In this document: positions 1 to 6,570 of the stretch, in pieces
Layout: every line of letters begins with the position of its first letter
Numbering within the stretch: the first letter of the stretch is position 1
Assembly (NCBI GenBank): GCA_002315995.1
Contig: DCHN01000026.1
Coordinates: forward strand, 1 to 8,627
Source of the DNA: Bacteroidales bacterium UBA1751
Lineage (GTDB): Bacteria > Bacteroidota > Bacteroidia > Bacteroidales > UBA932
DNA: 8,627 nucleotides
Direction of reading: 5' to 3'
The notes under the pieces: model-generated
The model's database searches: none
Told to the model about the DNA's origin: nothing
Seen by the model: the letters and a program-made list of their open reading frames with translations, nothing else
Program-made: the position numbers and the translations under genes

Positions 1-2131
1 CCGGCTTCTCCATAAGGGCTCTGCGGGAGAGTCTCATCTTGCCGCTCTTTGCGTCAATCTCAAGGAGCTTGACCTCAACCTCATCGCCAAGTTGGAGGAC
101 ATCCTCAACCTTCTCAGTCTTGTTCCAATCTATCTCGGAAATATGGAGAAGTCCCTCTTTGCCAGGAAGAATCTGAATGAATGCGCCAAAGTCAAGAATT
201 GAAACAACCTTACCCTTGTAGGTCTTGCCAACCTCTGGTACCTCAATTATGCTGTTGATCCATGCAAGAGCCTTGTCCATGCTCTCCTTGTCTGTTCCAA
301 AGATATCAACTACACCTACGCTCTCCTTATTCTCGTTAACCTGCTCGGTAATGGTAACTGTAGTACCGGTTGTCTTCTGAATGTTCTGGATAACCTCACC
401 ACCCTTACCAATAATGGCGCCAATGAACTCGCCAGGAACAATAATCTGAACGATTCTAGGTGCGTTTGGTTTGAGCTCAGGTCTTGGACCAGGTATGGTC
501 TTGAGCATCTCGCCCATAATGTGGAGCCTACCCTGACGCGCCTGCTCAAGTGCCTGTGCAAGAACCTCGTATGAAAGACCATCAACCTTTATATCCATCT
601 GGGTTGCGGTAATACCATCCTTGGTTCCGGTTACCTTGAAGTCCATATCGCCAAGGTGATCCTCATCACCTAGGATATCTGAAAGAACTGCGTATTTAGG
701 TGACGAAGAATCTGAAATGAGACCCATTGCAATTCCTGCCACTGGTTTCTTTATCTGGATTCCGGCATCCATAAGTGCAAGACAGCCTGCACATACCGTT
801 GCCATTGATGATGAACCGTTTGACTCGAGGATATCAGATACAACCCTTATTGCGTATGGATTTTCAGATCCTGTTGGAATCATTGGCTTGAGAGCTCTCC
901 AAGCAAGGTTTCCGTGACCTATTTCCCTACGGCCCACACCCCTCTGCGCCTTAGCCTCACCTGTTGAGAATGGAGGGAAGTTGTAGTGGAGCACGAACGG
1001 CTCTGTTTTCTGAACCAGTACCTCGTCCATCTCCTTCATATCGAGCTTGGTACCAAGTGTTACAGTTGAAAGTGACTGTGTCTCACCTCTTGTGAAGATT
1101 GCTGATCCGTGAGCACCAGGCAGATAGCCTACCTCGCACCAAATAGGACGGATCTCGGTGGTCTTACGGCCGTCGAGCCTTACGCCCTCGTCGAGAATCA
1201 TTCTTCTCATTGCCTCCTTCTCTACACTGTGATAGTATCTTGCGGCCATGAACTTCTTCTCCTCTCTCTCCTCCTCTGGAATTGTCTCCATGAACTCATT
1301 GAAGAGAGCCTCGAACTTATCTTCACGCTCGTGCTTTGCACTACCGCTCTTTGCTATTGCGTAGCACTTGTCATAGCAGTACTCGCGGCATGCAGCCTTG
1401 AGGGCATCGTCGTTGTTCTCGTGGCAGTATGTTCTCTTTACAGTTTTGCCAACTGCCTCCATAAGCTCCATCTGAGCAGCGCAATGCTTCTTTATCTCCT
1501 CGTGAGCGAACTTTATTGCTCCAAGCATTACATCCTCTGAAACCTCGTTCATCTCACCCTCAACCATCATGATGTTGTCTGCTGTTGCTGCAACCATAAT
1601 GTCAAGGTCAGCATTCTCAAGTTGTGCGAAAGTTGGATTGATGCAGTACTCACCGTTAATTCTTGCTACTCGTACCTCGGAGATAGGACCACCAAATGGA
1701 ATGTCACTCACTGCAAGAGCGGCTGATGCTGCCAGACCGGCAATTGCATCAGGCATATTCTCCTTGTCTGCTGAAATAAGGTTTACAGTTACGAATACGG
1801 CTGCGTGATAATCTTCAGGGAAGAGCGGACGGAGTGCCCTGTCTACAAGTCTTGCAACAAGAATCTCTGAATCTGAAGCCTTTCCCTCTCTCTTCATGAA
1901 GCCGCCAGGAATTCTTCCTGCTGCAGCGAACTTCTCTTTATAATCTACCTGTAAAGGCATGAAATCTACATTCTCCTCTGCATCCTTTGCAGCGGTTACT
2001 GCAGCCAGAACCATTGTGTCACCCAGTCTTACAACCACTGAGCCATCTGCCTGCTTGGCAAGTTTTCCGGTCTCGATTTCAATTGTCCTACCGTCTGCCA
2101 GCTTGATCTCTTTTTTAACTATATTAAGCAT
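1..2131 (-). CDS. pnp: polynucleotide phosphorylase (PNPase), C-terminal end beyond the window
   Basis: Phosphorolytic 3'-5' exoribonuclease that uses phosphate to release nucleoside diphosphates from RNA; cytoplasmic, trimeric, and often part of an RNA degradosome. The reading frame is open for 710 codons from ATG (MLNIVKKEIKLADG). It shows the complete family order: first RNase PH domain with GRIPGGFMKREGK, an alpha-helical linker, and a second RNase PH domain with EGVRLDGRKTTEIRPI, ESNGSSSMATVCAG (phosphate site) and ILGDEDHLGDMDFKVTGTKDG. By comparison with E. coli Asp486/Asp492, the catalytic aspartates should be about Asp489 and Asp495. A KH domain follows with the loop IGKGG near residue 575, then an S1 domain from about residue 634 (GKTYKGKVVSILDFGAFIQI). 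The frame leaves the window after the S1 domain (RRALMEKP), so only the C-terminal tail is missing. No frameshift or missing motif was seen. The ATG is preceded by an A/T-rich stretch, not a Shine-Dalgarno. Confidence 0.97.
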   Translation of the reverse strand, partial: MLNIVKKEIKLADGRTIEIETGKLAKQADGSVVVRLGDTMVLAAVTAAKDAEENVDFMPLQVDYKEKFAAAGRIPGGFMKREGKASDSEILVARLVDRALRPLFPEDYHAAVFVTVNLISADKENMPDAIAGLAASAALAVSDIPFGGPISEVRVARINGEYCINPTFAQLENADLDIMVAATADNIMMVEGEMNEVSEDVMLGAIKFAHEEIKKHCAAQMELMEAVGKTVKRTYCHENNDDALKAACREYCYDKCYAIAKSGSAKHEREDKFEALFNEFMETIPEEEREEKKFMAARYYHSVEKEAMRRMILDEGVRLDGRKTTEIRPIWCEVGYLPGAHGSAIFTRGETQSLSTVTLGTKLDMKEMDEVLVQKTEPFVLHYNFPPFSTGEAKAQRGVGRREIGHGNLAWRALKPMIPTGSENPYAIRVVSDILESNGSSSMATVCAGCLALMDAGIQIKKPVAGIAMGLISDSSSPKYAVLSDILGDEDHLGDMDFKVTGTKDGITATQMDIKVDGLSYEVLAQALEQARQGRLHIMGEMLKTIPGPRPELKPNAPRIVQIIVPGEFIGAIIGKGGEVIQNIQKTTGTTVTITEQVNENKESVGVVDIFGTDKESMDKALAWINSIIEVPEVGKTYKGKVVSILDFGAFIQILPGKEGLLHISEIDWNKTEKVEDVLQLGDEVEVKLLEIDAKSGKMRLSRRALMEKP

Positions 2132-2147
2132 TTCGTTTGTGGATATT

Positions 2148-2164
2148 GGCAGGCCTTCCCTGCC
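2148..2164 (-). promoter_or_regulatory. short hairpin in the pnp leader
   Basis: A perfect 6-bp inverted repeat GGCAGG/CCTGCC with a 5-nt loop. Its base is 16 nt before the pnp ATG. It would be a compact GC stem in the otherwise A/T-rich leader RNA. E. coli pnp is autoregulated through a processed leader hairpin, but that mechanism is not established for Bacteroidota, so a regulatory role here is inference. Confidence 0.35.
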
Positions 2165-2193
2165 ACTTTAATTAATAAACCCAAAAATTCGCG

Positions 2194-2224
2194 CGAAATT
2201 ACTTAATATCTACAAGATTTCCAA
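2194..2224 (-). promoter_or_regulatory. possible pnp promoter, Bacteroidota type
   Basis: Reading the minus strand, TAATTTCG (2201-2194) resembles the -7 consensus TAnnTTTG with one mismatch. It lies exactly 19 nt downstream of TTGG (2224-2221), a partial match to the -33 TTTG. It would start transcription near 2188 and give a leader of about 57 nt containing the hairpin at 2148-2164. The match is imperfect, so confidence is low. Confidence 0.3.
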
Positions 2225-2250
2225 CTATTTTTCTATTGACCACCGCACCG

Positions 2251-2283
2251 TTGGCCGGACACGGGCCACCCGTGTCTGGCCAA
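2251..2283. repeat. 15-bp-arm inverted repeat, terminator-like on the plus strand
   Basis: Arms 2251-2265 and 2269-2283 are complementary over 15 bp around a 3-nt CCA loop. The one non-identical pair is G-T on the plus strand (a tolerated G-U in RNA) but A-C on the minus strand. The plus-strand hairpin is followed by TGTTTTTATT, like an intrinsic terminator, yet no plus-strand gene lies upstream. On the minus strand it falls between the MG2/plug gene and pnp and lacks a following T-tract. It may be a bidirectional terminator or part of an intergenic repeat element. Confidence 0.6.
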
Positions 2284-2291
2284 TGTTTTTA

Positions 2292-2308
2292 TTGGGGCTC
2301 TGCCCCAA
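2292..2308. repeat. 7-bp inverted repeat in the GC-rich intergenic block
   Basis: TTGGGGC TCT GCCCCAA is a perfect 7-bp stem with a 3-nt loop, 8 nt from the larger inverted repeat at 2251-2283. On the minus strand it is followed by TAAAAAC, with no U-tract. It resembles GC-rich hairpin modules scattered between genes in many bacteria; membership of a named family cannot be assigned here. Confidence 0.5.
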
Positions 2309-2336
2309 ACCCCGCTGCACCGCTCCCGGCCTATAC

Positions 2337-2402
2337 CGAAGCCTAGGTCTTGGTGCGCGCGACGACGGCTTCGCGGCCTCCGCTAGGCGTCTGATGACGC
2401 CT
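2337..2402. repeat. nested inverted repeats just downstream of the MG2/plug gene
   Basis: Two stems are visible. AGGCGTC (2385-2391) pairs with GACGCCT (2396-2402) around a 4-nt loop, only 8 nt after the stop codon of the MG2/plug gene. CGAAGCC (2337-2343) pairs with GGCTTCG (2367-2373) around a 23-nt loop. GCCTAG (2341-2346) and CTAGGC (2383-2388) give an alternative pairing. The block is clearly GC-richer than its flanks. Neither stem has a U-tract after it on the minus strand, so it is not a classic intrinsic terminator; a 3'-end stabilising or Rho-independent-like role is inference. Confidence 0.45.
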
Positions 2403-2410
2403 TTCTATCA

Positions 2411-5272
2411 CTATTTACTGCCATCTAGGAGGCCGCGCCAGCTGAAAGGAACGCCGGAGTCAGTTACACCCTCTATGTGAATGACGTATGGCCAGTCAAC
2501 AAGGTCTGAGTTGCAGAAGTTTATTCTAGCACCACCCTGCCCCATCTTTACCATTGGAGACCAGTAGATGGTATTGCGTCTGTCAGCACTCCCATCAGAC
2601 TCCTTTGTCTGCAAGTCACCACCAAGGTCATACCGCGGTGAATAGAATTTCTGCGGCTCCTGATAGCCAAGCGGCACGAAATATATGGTTGAAGGATCCA
2701 TCTCCTTGGAAAACTCTCTTCCCTGAAAGGCCTTTACCGCCACAAGTCCGCCCCCGGCATTATGCATCAAGAGCGACATCTCCTTTGAAACCGACTGAAT
2801 CTGCACATCCTGACACAACACATATTCCAACTGCGACCAGTCCATCTGCGATATGCCATTAATGACCAACCCTACTGGAAGAAAGCCCGCTCCACCCGCA
2901 TTCACAAATCCGGTAGCCCCATTGTACATGGTGGAATTATTGTAGTTGTAGAAGAACATACGCTCCATTGCAAGAAGAAAATCTATGAATGGTTTGAAAT
3001 CCCAAGAATCCTTTTGATTGGCAATTCTGACCTCAAGCGGCGAGTGTTGGTCTGTATATAGTTCCGGCTCCACTCTCGCCGACACAACCACATCCGCCAG
3101 CGAATCTATAATGAAATCCTCCGTCACATCCCCTGTATACGAATTGGCCTTTATCTCAAGATTTGCCGCCGAACCATTGGTAGTTGCATTAGTCTCCTTG
3201 CCCACTCCGGCCGATAGATTTCCTGTTCCCAACACTTTTTTTCCAGCAAGATCCACCACACTCCCCTCCAGCCTCTTGAATTTAGCTATTGGAGCAAAAA
3301 CTTCGCCATCCCAAGTTGGCCTGTAAACGCCTACACCCTTTGATTTTATGCTACTTACAATAAAGCTTGTATTATCCTGAAAATCCAGCGAATCAACAAA
3401 AAAAGTGTTACCTCCGTCAACGCGTACTGAACGAACAGCATTCTGAGAAGGAATCAGCACATTGAGGTCATACTCTTTGGTTTTCTTCTTCCCGAAGCTT
3501 CCCGTAACCTTTCCACTGATGCTCTGGGTAAGTTCCCTGCTGTACTTCAGGCCGAAATAGTCGTTCATGACCTTCTCAACACCAGAAACTGACGCCCCTC
3601 CTGCACCAGCAGCTACAGCCACACCCGCATCTCCAGCGCCAGCCACATCACCAGCACCACTTGCCACGCCTGCACTTCCAGCGCCAGCCCCTCTTACACC
3701 TCCCTCTGCTGCAGCACTTCCGAGAATCTTTTCCATATCGTAGTAGCGCCACCCCTGCACCATAAGGAGCAAATCAAGATTACTGCGTCGCTCCTTGAGC
3801 GGCACCGATTCGCTGAAATAGTACTGCGGGTCATGAATAGGGCCGGGGAGTTCTGACTCTATGGCCATGTAGGAGGTAATATCACTCTCCTGCATGAAGC
3901 CTTCAAACGCACCACGCACCACCGAAACAGAGAATTGTCCCGTTACCGGCCTGCCCTGCGCGTCGCGAAGCGAGAAGTTGGTGCGGATGCGATCGCGCTT
4001 GCCATACTGCTGTTTTTCGGTTGAAAAATTGCCTGTAAACTGCTGCGCCACCCGCCGATAGATGAAAAACAGCCTCTCGGCCAGCACTTTGCCGCTGCGG
4101 TCAGCAACAATCAGGTGGTTGATACCACTCTCCAGGCCTTTGGCAGGCAGAACCACCTGTTCACTAATAACTCGAGCCCCTCCTACCGCCAAACTGCCAG
4201 CCACAGCTGCCGCCACCGGAGCACCCTCACCCGAAGCTGGAGCCGATTCGCCCGCCACATTGAAACCTATAATCTTTAAGGCACGCATCCCGTTTGCACT
4301 CCTCAAATAGAGGCAACAGCCATCTGAAAGGCCCTTTGTCTGAACGGACACATATACGGCGTTGCTCAGATTGTTCACACGAATGGCAGCTCCTTCAGAT
4401 GCAGGCTCAGGAAGTTCGAATCTGCCAACCAAGGCCGAAGATTCTGATGCAGCACCTTGAACCTCAAGGAAATACCTACAGCCAGCCTCCGGTGTGAAGT
4501 TTATGATTCCCATGCCGTCGTGCGCGGTACTCACCTGCTGCGGAACAAAACCACCTCCCTGCTCGCAGACGAGCCTGCCGGAAATCTCCACGTTGCGGCC
4601 GTGGGCATCAGTTGCCTTGAAACCAATTACAGACTTTTCGCCCGCAAAATAGCGTCCACTCTCGGGATAGAAGTCCACCTCCACTTTCTCTACAGGAAGA
4701 GGCTTGTTCAGCAGCTGCTTGTCTCCTTTTATCCTGATTTTCTGGGTGAAAAGAATATCGGCCTGACCATTGAGTTGCCATTTGGCGTAGGCCCTTATGC
4801 TATATACTCCTGAGGAAAGCGCATCAGATATCTCAATCTGGCCGGAGAAAATCTTGAAGGGCCAGACGCCACTCTTTTTGCTATTATGTGAGGAGTCCTG
4901 AACCTTCACTTTCTCACGCTGAATGCATACACCCTTATCGTTGAGGAGTTCAACATAGATATAGTTGCTCAATTCTTTATGGCAGTTCGGAAGGGCATTG
5001 GTCAAATATCCTGTGAACCAGATTGTTTCACCTATGGCATAGTAGGTTCTGTCAAGATGAAGGAAAAGTTTTTCCGGCGAGTACCAGCTGCTGTAGAAGT
5101 TCCAACTTTCGCCGGCCCTTGCAGAAAGTGTATCAAGATTGTTATATGCGATATCAAGATTATTGTCTGCAGTATCATGATTGCATGATATGATTGAAGG
5201 TTCCGCCAATGCAATTGACGAAGCAGCAGTAATGACTCCAAGCATCAATATTGAAAGAAGGTTCTTCTTCAT
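2411..5272 (-). CDS. exported macroglobulin-like (MG2) protein with TonB-plug-like domain, no beta-barrel
   Basis: 953 residues, starting at the ATG at 5272; a TTG four codons upstream is less likely because MKKNLL begins a normal Sec signal peptide ending at SIALA (about residue 23). MG2-like strand pattern at about 67-90 (EKLFLHLDRTYYAIGETIWF), MG-like segment at 199-235 (VDFYPESGRYFAGEK), another at 423-452 (GRPVTGQFSVSVV), then the family-typical LLLMVQGWRYYD near 503. Carboxypeptidase-regulatory-like strands follow (ISGKVTGSF, GSVVDLAGKK), then a plug-like domain at about 748-850 (VGLVINGISQ, HNAGGGLVAVKAF) and a C-terminal TIYWSPMVKM...ARINF motif. Proteins of this type are common envelope proteins in Bacteroidota, usually of unknown function. 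There is no membrane barrel, so it is not a TonB-dependent transporter, and no A2M thioester motif was seen. Two Ala/Gly-rich inserts (about 339-366 and 519-564) are unusual. Family placement is fairly sure; function is unknown. Confidence 0.85.
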   Translation of the reverse strand: MKKNLLSILMLGVITAASSIALAEPSIISCNHDTADNNLDIAYNNLDTLSARAGESWNFYSSWYSPEKLFLHLDRTYYAIGETIWFTGYLTNALPNCHKELSNYIYVELLNDKGVCIQREKVKVQDSSHNSKKSGVWPFKIFSGQIEISDALSSGVYSIRAYAKWQLNGQADILFTQKIRIKGDKQLLNKPLPVEKVEVDFYPESGRYFAGEKSVIGFKATDAHGRNVEISGRLVCEQGGGFVPQQVSTAHDGMGIINFTPEAGCRYFLEVQGAASESSALVGRFELPEPASEGAAIRVNNLSNAVYVSVQTKGLSDGCCLYLRSANGMRALKIIGFNVAGESAPASGEGAPVAAAVAGSLAVGGARVISEQVVLPAKGLESGINHLIVADRSGKVLAERLFFIYRRVAQQFTGNFSTEKQQYGKRDRIRTNFSLRDAQGRPVTGQFSVSVVRGAFEGFMQESDITSYMAIESELPGPIHDPQYYFSESVPLKERRSNLDLLLMVQGWRYYDMEKILGSAAAEGGVRGAGAGSAGVASGAGDVAGAGDAGVAVAAGAGGASVSGVEKVMNDYFGLKYSRELTQSISGKVTGSFGKKKTKEYDLNVLIPSQNAVRSVRVDGGNTFFVDSLDFQDNTSFIVSSIKSKGVGVYRPTWDGEVFAPIAKFKRLEGSVVDLAGKKVLGTGNLSAGVGKETNATTNGSAANLEIKANSYTGDVTEDFIIDSLADVVVSARVEPELYTDQHSPLEVRIANQKDSWDFKPFIDFLLAMERMFFYNYNNSTMYNGATGFVNAGGAGFLPVGLVINGISQMDWSQLEYVLCQDVQIQSVSKEMSLLMHNAGGGLVAVKAFQGREFSKEMDPSTIYFVPLGYQEPQKFYSPRYDLGGDLQTKESDGSADRRNTIYWSPMVKMGQGGARINFCNSDLVDWPYVIHIEGVTDSGVPFSWRGLLDGSK
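3581..3718 (-). repeat. Ala/Gly low-complexity coding repeat in the MG2/plug gene
   Basis: Encodes about 46 residues made almost entirely of Ala, Gly, Val, Ser and Asp (for example AGAGSAGVASGAGDVAGAGD). At DNA level a 13-bp stretch TCCAGCGCCAGCC (plus-strand reading) occurs at 3632-3644 and again at 3677-3689, exactly 45 bp apart, so growth by in-frame duplication is likely. It separates the conserved QGWRYYDMEKIL motif from EKVMNDYFG. Confidence 0.7.
4175..4255 (-). repeat. second Ala/Gly/Ser-rich coding insert in the MG2/plug gene
   Basis: Encodes a stretch of about 27 residues (AGESAPASGEGAPVAAAVAG and onward to SLAVGGA) between predicted beta-sandwich segments. No exact DNA repeat was seen, but composition matches the larger insert at 3581-3718. 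Probably a flexible surface loop. Confidence 0.5.
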
Positions 5273-5398
5273 AGTTAATTCCAATTTTTTCCATTCACAT
5301 GTATCCGGGAGAATTTCGAGCCATTTTGCTCCCGTTTCAGCATTTTTTCTTCAATCGGGATAATTTTGGGCTTTTTTGCTCCCGTTTCCTGCTGAAAC
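5273..5398 (-). promoter_or_regulatory. structured 5' leader RNA of the MG2/plug gene
   Basis: From the predicted start near 5400, the leader is about 125 nt. A 9-bp perfect inverted repeat (5390-5398 with 5334-5342) would close an outer stem. Inside it CGGGA (5384-5380) pairs with TCCCG (5360-5356); immediately after it CGGGAG (5334-5329) pairs with CTCCCG (5311-5306). The last stem competes with a smaller one, GAGC (5331-5328) with GCTC (5321-5318). No U-tract follows, so if it regulates, translation or RNA stability is likelier than attenuation. No known riboswitch class was recognised. Confidence 0.5.
5303..5390. repeat. two diverged copies of a 50-bp tandem repeat in the MG2/plug leader
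   Basis: Plus-strand segments starting at 5303 and 5353 align at a period of exactly 50 bp, with about 29 of 38 bases identical, including an exact 15-mer TTTTGCTCCCGTTTC at 5324-5338 and 5374-5388. Each copy contains its own inverted repeat: CGGGAG/CTCCCG in the first, CGGGA/TCCCG in the second. The period is not a multiple of three, and the block lies between a promoter and a start codon, so it is non-coding leader. Confidence 0.75.
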
Positions 5399-5404
5399 GC
5401 TTTT

Positions 5405-5435
5405 CAAAGATAATTAACTATCACTTCTTTACAAA
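5405..5435 (-). promoter_or_regulatory. promoter of the MG2/plug gene (Bacteroidota consensus)
   Basis: On the minus strand TTTG (5435-5432), exactly 19 nt, then TATCTTTG (5412-5405). This matches the Bacteroidota primary-sigma consensus TTTG-N19-21-TAnnTTTG with no mismatch. Transcription should begin near 5400. The -33 TTTG is the end of the T8 run that also forms the putative terminator tract of the upstream MerR gene. Confidence 0.75.
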
Positions 5436-5455
5436 AAAAAGCAGCTTAAGCCCTT
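5433..5455 (-). terminator. weak intrinsic terminator of the MerR-family gene
   Basis: On the minus strand an imperfect stem AAGGGC-TTAA-GCTGCTT (one bulged G, one G-U) is followed directly by eight T residues. It lies about 60-85 nt past the MerR stop codon. The stem is short, so efficiency is doubtful, but the position and T-tract fit. Confidence 0.4.
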
Positions 5456-5517
5456 CTGTTACATCCAAGCGGTACAGTCAGAGGCCTTGTGTTTTTCCGT
5501 TTCTCGAATTTATGCCA

Positions 5518-6414
5518 TCATATCCTCTCCACCGGTACCTGAATAATCGTGAGCCACTTATCCGGATCCTCCTGGTTCCAGATTCCGTCTATATAGTTTG
5601 CACGTGGGTCACCTACTATTCTGTAACCCTCCTTCTCTATCCATGCAAAAAGGTCAACATAGTTCCGGTAGAGTTTGTCGTAACTGCCATAAACCTTCAT
5701 ACACACTACCGTTGGAACCTCTGGGATCTCCTTAAACTTTATAATGTCAGAAACCGCCACACTCCCGGGTCTGCTATTGTTAACACCTTTTGAAGTGGTC
5801 TTGTCAACAGTCATGTTTCCGATTCCGGCCCCAAACGCAGTTACCTGCTCACAATACTCAATATCAATATCCTGAGGCTTGTATCCTCCGTGTTCTACGG
5901 TGTAGCAGTAACCAGGTTCCGGACACTCGCAACCCAGGCGGGCCATCTCCGGGGCTATTACTTCACAGCAAATGCGGCCCAAATCTTCGTATGAAGGAAT
6001 AATTGCCCTGTAGCTTGCAACCGTGATTGCAGGCAGTGATTCAATTGTAATCTTGTTCATTTTCTTGATTTTTTTGCGGGAAGCCGTCAACGCCCTTAGC
6101 ATCCTATGACGCCGCTTCAGACGCTCCAGCTCAGCCTTGCAGGCAAGTATCTTCTCTTCAAGAGATTCTGGCGATGGAACATGACTTTCATCTTCCCATA
6201 TTGCACCAATCTCCTCAAGAGTGTACCCCAACTCTTTCAAATGCATTATGCTCTGCATCTTTTGGAATTGGCCCACGGAATAGTAACGATATCCCGAATA
6301 TCTGTCAATAATCTCCGGCACCAGAAGACCTATCTTCTCATAATGCCGCAACGTCCTGACCGTCACCTTGCAAAGGCGCGAAAACTCCCCAATTTTCAAT
6401 CTGTTGTTACCCAT
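5518..6414 (-). CDS. MerR-family transcriptional regulator with GyrI-like effector-binding domain
   Basis: 298 residues. The N-terminal winged helix-turn-helix (about 5-75: LKIGEFSRLCKVTVRTLRHYEKIGLL, then SGYRYYSVGQF) is a clear MerR DNA-binding domain. A charged helix at about 84-117 is the expected dimerisation coiled coil. Residues about 120-298 look like the AraC/GyrI-type ligand-binding fold of BmrR-like multidrug sensors, ending in the characteristic YIDGIWNQEDPDKWLTIIQVPV. MerR proteins bind promoters with long spacers and distort them on ligand binding. The effector domain is Cys-rich (C149, C150, C162, C164, C170, C188), which may hint at thiol or metal sensitivity, but the arrangement is not a known metal-MerR signature. 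No efflux pump or other typical target lies beside it; its own promoter at 6501-6533 could be autoregulated. The ATG at 6414 gives a full-length HTH, so the start is well supported. Confident as MerR/GyrI-like; ligand unknown. Confidence 0.93.
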   Translation of the reverse strand: MGNNRLKIGEFSRLCKVTVRTLRHYEKIGLLVPEIIDRYSGYRYYSVGQFQKMQSIMHLKELGYTLEEIGAIWEDESHVPSPESLEEKILACKAELERLKRRHRMLRALTASRKKIKKMNKITIESLPAITVASYRAIIPSYEDLGRICCEVIAPEMARLGCECPEPGYCYTVEHGGYKPQDIDIEYCEQVTAFGAGIGNMTVDKTTSKGVNNSRPGSVAVSDIIKFKEIPEVPTVVCMKVYGSYDKLYRNYVDLFAWIEKEGYRIVGDPRANYIDGIWNQEDPDKWLTIIQVPVERI

Positions 6415-6434
6415 AACATCTGTGCACTGAGTGT

Positions 6435-6494
6435 TTAGTAAATCTTAAAAAATAACGTACCAATCTTTACCACTTTATTTTTTCGCTTTACTAA
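6435..6494. repeat. 8-bp inverted repeat in the MerR gene leader
   Basis: TTAGTAAA (6435-6442) and TTTACTAA (6487-6494) are perfect inverted copies with 44 nt between them, lying between the TATCTTTG promoter and the MerR ATG. They could be paired protein-binding half-sites or the base of a leader hairpin. A/T-rich composition makes chance occurrence possible. Confidence 0.3.
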
Positions 6495-6500
6495 TACCTG

Positions 6501-6533
6501 CAAAGATATATCATGACGCAAGGTACGAGTCAA
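6501..6533 (-). promoter_or_regulatory. promoter of the MerR-family gene
   Basis: The minus strand has a perfect -7 box TATCTTTG (6508-6501), identical to that of the MG2/plug gene. Upstream, CTTGACT offers a -33/-35 element: TTGA is 21 nt from the -7 box. A TGAC-N11-GTCA dyad lies within the spacer, where MerR-family operators usually sit, which is compatible with autoregulation. The predicted leader is about 80 nt. Confidence 0.5.
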
Positions 6534-6570
6534 GAGAAATCTCAAAAAAACCACATCAAACTGTCAAATA

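Noticed and set aside
1109..1540. Plus-strand 143-codon Leu/Cys-rich frame
   Set aside because: Antisense to the conserved pnp coding sequence; its composition is the mirror of Glu/Lys-rich PNPase helices.
2411..5272. TonB-dependent outer-membrane receptor
   Set aside because: A plug-like domain is present but there is no C-terminal beta-barrel, and the N-terminal half is macroglobulin-like.
5273..5284. TTG start at 5284 for the MG2/plug gene
   Set aside because: It adds MELT before a standard signal peptide beginning MKKNLL at the ATG at 5272; the ATG start is simpler and fits an A/T-rich upstream region.
5299..5793. Plus-strand 164-codon reading frame
   Set aside because: It crosses the non-coding leader repeat and the promoter and then lies antisense to the MerR gene; no protein-like features.
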